From: DAOUAG01 sp034432935
GTDB lineage: Bacteria > Chloroflexota > Dehalococcoidia > SM23-28-2 > RBG-16-64-32
Direction of reading: 5' to 3'
DNA length: 10,052 nt
NCBI GenBank assembly: GCA_034432935.1
Contig: DAOUBD010000053.1
Span: forward strand, 1-10,052
Shown in pieces: positions 6,293 to 10,052 of this stretch. The translations under genes and the position numbers were made by a program. The notes below the pieces were generated by a model. The model saw only the letters and a list, made by a program, of their open reading frames with translations. It was not told the origin of the DNA and did not search any database. Positions within the stretch are counted from its first letter, which is position 1; each line of letters opens with the position of its first letter.

Positions 6293-8068
6293 GTGAGTGA
6301 CATCGATCATATGGCCGGCGGGCCAGCCCAGCCGCCGGGGCCCCGCAGGCTGCCGCGGCGCCGCATACTTAAGGGCGCCGCCCTGGCGGGCCTGGGCCTT
6401 GCGGCGTCGTGGGCCTGCCGGCGCGCTGGAGACCCTCCCCTCACGACCCTGGACTCGGCCATCATCCTGGACCCCGATGGCAGCCTGGCCCGGGGCCCCG
6501 GGGAGCCCTATTCCGTTCGCACCGAGCTGGCCCAGGCCAGGTCTGGCCGTGAGGCGGCCCGCAGGTCCGTCATCGTCTTTCATCACTTTTCCGATTTCCG
6601 CATCACCGACGAGGAGTCGCCCCTCCGCAGCGAGTGGGTGGAATCCTGCCCCACCCCGTTTGCCACGTCTGCCTTCCGGCCCCACGAGTCCCTCAGCGCC
6701 CAGGCGGCGGCTGCTCTCGTGGCGGCGGCCAACCGCGTGGGGCGTAGCCCCGTCACCGGGCGGCCCGTGGATTTCGCCGTTCACACCGGGAACGCCGCTG
6801 ATAACGCCCAGTTCAACGAGCTGCGCTGGTTCTTGGACCTCATGGACGGTCGAGAGGTGTCCCCTTCGAGCGGGGCTCCTGCCTACGAAGGCGTGCAGAC
6901 AGAGTCGCCTTCGCCGGCCTACCCCGATCTGCTCGAGGTGGCCCAGCGCCCCTTCAAGCCCGGGCCCCTGCGCTACCCATGGTACGCCGTGATCGGCGTT
7001 CGGGACGTCCTGGCCCAGGGCAGCGTGCCGCCCTCTGAGTCCATAACCACTTCGGCAACGGGATCCAGCAAGATCATGGCCATTGGCCCCGAGGCCCGGG
7101 ATGAGGTCTGCACTGACCCGTCGACCCTCTTGGCGCCGGACTCGGTCCGGAAGATCCTCAGCGACCCCCAGACCGTCGTGAAGACGGTGACGCCGGACGA
7201 GAACCGACGCCTGCTCAGCCGCCGCGAGTGGGTGGAGGAGCACTTCCGCACCAGCGACCAGCCGGGGCCCCTTGGTCATGGGCTGAGCCAGGGGAACCGC
7301 GACCAAGGCACCGCGTACTACGTGGTGGAGTTGGGGGCCGTCGCCCTCATCGTCCTAGACACCGTAAACCCTGGGGGCTTCTCTGCGGGGAGCATGGACT
7401 TGGACCAGTTCCTCTGGCTGGAGCAGCAGCTCATCGCCCGCAGCGGCAGCTACTTTGATGCGGCGGGACGTCCCGTGACCTCCGGCAACCGGGACAGCCT
7501 GATCATCGTCGCCAGCCACCACACAGTGGCCGCTATGAACAATCCCTTCCCCGGCCAGGACGGGGACGGCAACCGGGTCCGGGGGCCGCAGTTGGAGGAG
7601 CTGCTGCACCGCTTCCCCAACGTGGTGCTGCACATCGCCGGGCACGCCCAGGAGCATCGCATCGCCGCCCGGCCGGACCCGTCGCGGCGCACGAATGGCT
7701 ATTGGGAGATAACCACGGCCTCCCCTGGGGACTACCCGATGCAAGGCCGCCTTCTGGAGATCGTGGACAACACCGATGGCACCCTGTCGATCTTCAGCAC
7801 CGTTTACGATTCGCTGGCGCCCATCGCCCCCGGGGATGCCGGCGACCCGTCGCCAGGGGACGGGGTGAACGAGCTGCGCCTCGCCTCTGTGGCACGGCGG
7901 CTGTCCATCCAGGACCCGCAGCTTAACCGGAAGGCGGCCGGACTGGCGGAGGGCGACCGCAACGCGGAGCTTCTTCTGCCGGCGCCCTTCCAGATTCCGG
8001 AGGCCGCCGGCGCTCCCAGGCGGCTGCGGCGCCGGCAGCTGTTGCGAGCCCTGCGGCCGCGGGCCTAG
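6293..8068 (+). CDS. Tat-exported metallophosphoesterase-like protein (PPA1498/TIGR03767-like) with altered metal-site motifs
   Basis: A 591-residue exported protein. A twin-arginine motif PRRRILKG (21-28) precedes a hydrophobic segment; C42 follows as SWAC, a poor lipobox. The order of blocks is that of the PPA1498-type calcineurin-like phosphoesterases: TLDSAI and GPGEPYSVRTEL near the N-terminus, SDFRITDEESP (100-110), HTGNAADNAQFNELRW (164-179), YAVIGVRDVLAQGSVP (231-246), IIVASHHT (404-411), IAGHAQEHRI (448-457), WEITTAS, DGTLSIFSTVYD, and a tail ending LLLPAPF. The superfamily signature is DxH, GDxxD, GNH(D/E), a His, and GHxH. Here these read D101-F-R103, G166-N167-A-A-D170, G235-V-R-D238, H409-H410, and G450-H451-A-Q453. 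Several metal ligands are therefore replaced, so catalysis may be lost or altered. An Arg-rich end (576-590) is unusual. The GTG start (GGAAG only 3 nt upstream) is likely but not certain. Ends at a strong stem-loop. Confidence 0.85.
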   Translation: MSDIDHMAGGPAQPPGPRRLPRRRILKGAALAGLGLAASWACRRAGDPPLTTLDSAIILDPDGSLARGPGEPYSVRTELAQARSGREAARRSVIVFHHFSDFRITDEESPLRSEWVESCPTPFATSAFRPHESLSAQAAAALVAAANRVGRSPVTGRPVDFAVHTGNAADNAQFNELRWFLDLMDGREVSPSSGAPAYEGVQTESPSPAYPDLLEVAQRPFKPGPLRYPWYAVIGVRDVLAQGSVPPSESITTSATGSSKIMAIGPEARDEVCTDPSTLLAPDSVRKILSDPQTVVKTVTPDENRRLLSRREWVEEHFRTSDQPGPLGHGLSQGNRDQGTAYYVVELGAVALIVLDTVNPGGFSAGSMDLDQFLWLEQQLIARSGSYFDAAGRPVTSGNRDSLIIVASHHTVAAMNNPFPGQDGDGNRVRGPQLEELLHRFPNVVLHIAGHAQEHRIAARPDPSRRTNGYWEITTASPGDYPMQGRLLEIVDNTDGTLSIFSTVYDSLAPIAPGDAGDPSPGDGVNELRLASVARRLSIQDPQLNRKAAGLAEGDRNAELLLPAPFQIPEAAGAPRRLRRRQLLRALRPRA

Positions 8069-8079
8069 CGGTGGCGAGA

Positions 8080-8116
8080 ATGCAGGGAGGCGCCCTCACG
8101 GGGCGCCCCCCTGCAT
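8080..8116. terminator. Strong stem-loop between convergent genes, likely bidirectional terminator
   Basis: Arms 8080-8095 and 8101-8116 pair over 16 bp with one A-C mismatch (8088/8108) and a 5-nt loop (TCACG). The structure starts 12 nt after the phosphoesterase-like stop and lies 21 nt beyond the stop of the opposing thrombospondin-repeat gene. There is no T-run on either side, so termination would not be of the classic U-tract type; it may instead act as a transcript 3'-end barrier. Confidence 0.7.
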
Positions 8117-8136
8117 CGTGGCGCTATTGTCAAGAG

Positions 8137-9576
8137 CTACGCGCCGCTCCGCCTGCGCAGGGCGAAGAAGGCGCCGCCGGCTAGCACGACGATGGCAGCG
8201 ATCACCACTACCACAATGATGATGGCGGTGCTGGAGCCGCCGCCGCCGCCTTCGCCATCCGTGGTGGATCCGCTCTCCTTGTCGAGCTGGTAGCAGATGT
8301 CAGACGTGCATTTATCTGAGACGCTTCCCGGGCCGGAGCCGCCAGCACCAACGGTGATCTTGACCGTCGGCTGCTCGAGAAGCAGCTTGCCCTCCGTGTC
8401 GGCGTTATCGGGGTTTTTGTCGCAGAGGTCGCCGATCTGGTCGAGGTCCTTGTCGTGCTGGTTGCCCCCGGGCCCGGTCTCAAGCTCTCCGTTGGCGATC
8501 AGCGGACAGTTGTCCTGGCGGTTCAGGTAGCCGTCACCGTCCTGATCGGAGTTAGTGCCGCCCTGATCAGGGTTGTCGTTAGGGTCGCAGACGGCGTCTA
8601 GGCCGTCGTTGTCCGCATCCCCCACGTAGGCTACTCGCGGGTCGCCCACGTTCTTGTCATAGGGGCAGGTGTCGAAGCTGTTCTCGAACCCGTCGCCGTC
8701 GGCGTCCCGCTGGCCGGCGGAGATGAAGTTGAAGGTGTACTCTCCGTCGGTCGGGTTGATGAGGAGGGGATACTCCTTCCCTTCGAACTCCGTCTTGCCC
8801 AGGGTTACCACCTCAGATACCAGGGGCGTGCAGAAGTCGGTGATGGCCCCGGGCTGGGGAGTCGCCTCTGTGTCGCCGACGGCCTGTAGCACGGTGACAG
8901 ACGGATAGCCCAACTCTTTATCGTGGGGCAGGTCGATGTTTTTGCTGACGATGGTCCCCGGAGGGAAGATGAGGAACTGGAGGAGCACCGGCGTGCTGGC
9001 CACGATGCTGACACCCGCGCTCCGGCGGATGGGCACCGTGTCGAACAGACGGGGCAGGAAGTCAGGATACTTATCGATGGCGTCCCAGAGCCCGTTGTTG
9101 TCCTTGTCGTCGGCGAAGTCGTCGGTGTTGTTGCCGTCGGTGTCGTCATAGAAGGCGACCGTGTCCTTATCGTTGAGGCTAGCGTTAAACATCTCGAACT
9201 CGACCGGCAGGTCCTGATCGCAGGCTCCGTTGACCAGACCCAGGGTGGCCTCGGCCGTAACCTTGCCTACCGGCGCGCCGATGGGCACTTTCTCGCCCTT
9301 TACGATGCCCCACTGCCGGGGCAGGAAAGTGACGGCGCCGGCGAACTGGACGTCGCCCTTGGGGATACTGAAGCTGGTCAGAAGGTTGGAGTAGGCGCCG
9401 GGCGCGGGGTCCTCCAACTTGATCTCCAGCTTCGGGCTGAAGGTCCCCGGCGCAGATGACACATCCGCATCCGTGTTGATGTCGCCGGCCCTGGCGGTGT
9501 CGCTGCCTCCGGTGACGAAGACGAGGGTTGCCGCGGCGGCAACCACGGCCCATAAGGCGAGGGGCCTAAGTTTCAC
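8137..9576 (-). CDS. Surface protein with thrombospondin type 3 repeats and C-terminal membrane anchor
   Basis: A 479-residue exported, membrane-anchored protein. A signal peptide covers 1-30, with probable cleavage after ARA (28-30). Residues 31-285 form an extracellular region of unknown fold, with an Asp/Asn-rich loop at 144-165 that itself resembles a calcium-binding segment. Residues 291-390 hold thrombospondin type 3 repeats (DADGDGFENSFDTCP, DADNDGLDAVCDPNDN, DQDGDGYLNRQDNCP, DKDLDQIGDLCD), which bind Ca2+ in characterised families. A Gly/Ser linker (441-450) leads to a hydrophobic helix (451-472) and RRR, so the protein is held in the membrane facing outward. No LPxTG-like motif precedes this helix, unlike the upstream neighbour. 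The GTG start is supported by AAAGGAG (9586-9592) 9 nt upstream. Lies 51 bp after the neighbouring repeat protein gene, likely one operon. Adhesion or envelope structure is inference. Confidence 0.88.
   Translation of the reverse strand: MKLRPLALWAVVAAAATLVFVTGGSDTARAGDINTDADVSSAPGTFSPKLEIKLEDPAPGAYSNLLTSFSIPKGDVQFAGAVTFLPRQWGIVKGEKVPIGAPVGKVTAEATLGLVNGACDQDLPVEFEMFNASLNDKDTVAFYDDTDGNNTDDFADDKDNNGLWDAIDKYPDFLPRLFDTVPIRRSAGVSIVASTPVLLQFLIFPPGTIVSKNIDLPHDKELGYPSVTVLQAVGDTEATPQPGAITDFCTPLVSEVVTLGKTEFEGKEYPLLINPTDGEYTFNFISAGQRDADGDGFENSFDTCPYDKNVGDPRVAYVGDADNDGLDAVCDPNDNPDQGGTNSDQDGDGYLNRQDNCPLIANGELETGPGGNQHDKDLDQIGDLCDKNPDNADTEGKLLLEQPTVKITVGAGGSGPGSVSDKCTSDICYQLDKESGSTTDGEGGGGGSSTAIIIVVVVIAAIVVLAGGAFFALRRRSGA
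8407..8706 (-). repeat. Thrombospondin type 3 repeat block (protein-level)
   Basis: Encodes residues 291-390 of the surface protein: at least four Asp-rich units of the D-x-D-x-D-G form, three of which end in a Cys within CP or CD. The units diverge at the DNA level, so this is an old protein repeat and not a recent tandem duplication. Confidence 0.8.
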
Positions 9577-9627
9577 GTCTCTTATCTCCTTTCTCCAGAC
9601 CTGCTCACTGAAGCCACCGGTGTGCGG

Positions 9628-10052
9628 CTAATCCCGCCGCCGCGCCCGGCGCGCGCCCAAAACCCCGAGGCCAGCCGCGACACCGAGGGCGCCGGCTGCC
9701 GCTGCCAGGACGGCCAGAAGCGACACGCTGGTGCCGGTGGGGGCGAGGCTGCCGACGCCCGTGCTGCCGGGGCCGCCGATACCACCGCCCCCGCCGCCGG
9801 GACCGGTAGGCCGCGGCGTTACGCCTGGGGGAAGGGTTGGCGTCGGCAAAGTCTGCCCGGGCGCCAGCACGCAGGCCGGGCCATCAGCCCTGGATGCCGG
9901 CTGCGGCTGGGTGCTGGCGCCAGCGCCGATGGTTATCGGGTACGAGAGGCACATGGAGACGTAGTCGCCATCGGGGCTATCGGGGTGCGGGTCGCACTTG
10001 TCGCCGATGCCGTCGCTGTCCTTATCGGTGTTTTGGGGTTTGTTGTTTGCGC
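9628..10052 (-). CDS. Surface protein with thrombospondin type 3 repeat and LAPTG sorting-type C-terminus (5' part beyond window)
   Basis: The last 140 codons of a gene whose start lies to the right of the window. Reading continues in frame to the edge: the first visible residues are Asn/Lys-rich, then a thrombospondin type 3 unit NTDKDSDGIGDKCDP, then PDSPDGDYVSMCLSYP. The ATG at 9952-9954 is therefore internal and not the start. A Pro/Thr/Gly-rich low-complexity spacer (about visible residues 60-100) would extend the protein through the envelope. It ends LAPTG (visible residues 102-106), a hydrophobic stretch of Ala/Leu/Gly/Val, and RRARRRD. This is the layout of a sortase sorting signal of the LAxTG kind used by class E sortases; no sortase gene is in the window. 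It could equally be a simple transmembrane anchor. The gene lies directly upstream of the other repeat-containing surface protein gene, 51 bp apart, probably in one operon. Confidence 0.8.
   Translation of the reverse strand, partial: ANNKPQNTDKDSDGIGDKCDPHPDSPDGDYVSMCLSYPITIGAGASTQPQPASRADGPACVLAPGQTLPTPTLPPGVTPRPTGPGGGGGGIGGPGSTGVGSLAPTGTSVSLLAVLAAAAGALGVAAGLGVLGARRARRRD
9631..9747 (-). other. Candidate LAxTG sortase sorting signal
   Basis: Encodes LAPTG (9733-9747), then about 26 mostly hydrophobic residues and a basic tail RRARRRD at the very C-terminus. The three-part order is that of cell-wall sorting signals. The motif differs from LPxTG in having Ala at position 2, as in class E sortase substrates. 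Confidence 0.55.

Noticed and set aside
6410..6418. Lipobox at C42 of the phosphoesterase-like protein
   Set aside because: SWAC does not fit the lipobox (Trp at -2, Ser at -3). The Tat signal is clear, but lipidation is not supported.
6212..7306. 364-codon open frame on the minus strand inside the phosphoesterase-like gene
   Set aside because: It is antisense to a gene with clear family motifs over its whole length. Its product is a low-complexity Gly/Arg/Ala-rich sequence without domains, as expected for a shadow frame in GC-rich DNA.
9082..9147. Possible trinucleotide (GTC/GTT) microsatellite
   Set aside because: It is the codon pattern of an Asp/Asn-rich calcium-binding-like loop with varied third bases, not a pure repeat array.
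8923..9459. 178-codon plus-strand frame rich in Val/Gly/Asp
   Set aside because: It is antisense to the thrombospondin-repeat gene; the composition mirrors the Asp-rich codons of the real strand.
9628..9954. Separate 108-residue small protein starting at the ATG at 9952-9954
   Set aside because: The frame stays open to the window edge and encodes a thrombospondin type 3 repeat upstream of that ATG, so this is the 3' end of a larger gene.

Overview
This GC-rich, densely coding window has several GTG and TTG starts. It carries a type I GAPDH, an ECF sigma factor, a lipoprotein with a thioredoxin fold, and surface proteins with thrombospondin type 3 repeats. It looks like a bacterial chromosome, most likely Chloroflexota (Dehalococcoidia/SAR202-like) or an actinobacterial relative. 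That placement is inferred from gene style and remembered family distributions; there is no rRNA or other marker. I see no tRNA, rRNA, CRISPR array, insertion sequence or prophage.

Left block (32-3831, all minus strand): an ECF sigma factor is followed downstream by gap, a cation diffusion facilitator (CDF) transporter and a lipoprotein with a thioredoxin-like domain. The last two genes overlap by 20 bp, so they are probably cotranscribed. gap has a strong ribosome binding site (RBS) and a possible -10 box of its own.

Divergent hub (3832-4080): this intergenic region holds one sigma-70-type promoter on each strand. Between them lies an AT-rich stretch with a 19-bp imperfect palindrome that could be an operator. 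Rightward transcription reads a nitroreductase-family protein and, 9 bp after it, a 116-residue protein. That protein resembles the SAM-like core-binding domain of tyrosine recombinases but has no catalytic domain.

Middle block (5256-8068): on the minus strand are a DinB-like metal-binding protein (TTG start, good RBS) and a small tryptophan-rich protein with an acidic tail. Divergent from them is a large Tat-exported protein of the metallophosphoesterase type. Most of its expected metal-binding motifs are altered, which suggests a pseudoenzyme. It ends at a strong stem-loop shared with the convergent gene.

Right block (8137-10052, minus strand): two consecutive surface proteins with thrombospondin type 3 Ca2+-binding repeats. 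One is complete, with a signal peptide and a C-terminal transmembrane anchor. The other is cut by the window edge and ends in LAPTG, a hydrophobic stretch and an Arg-rich tail, which looks like a class E-type sortase sorting signal. Together they suggest a cell-surface module.

The best leads are the degenerate phosphoesterase, the orphan core-binding-domain protein, the LAPTG surface protein and the divergent control region. Nothing here is clearly a new multi-gene defence or biosynthetic system.
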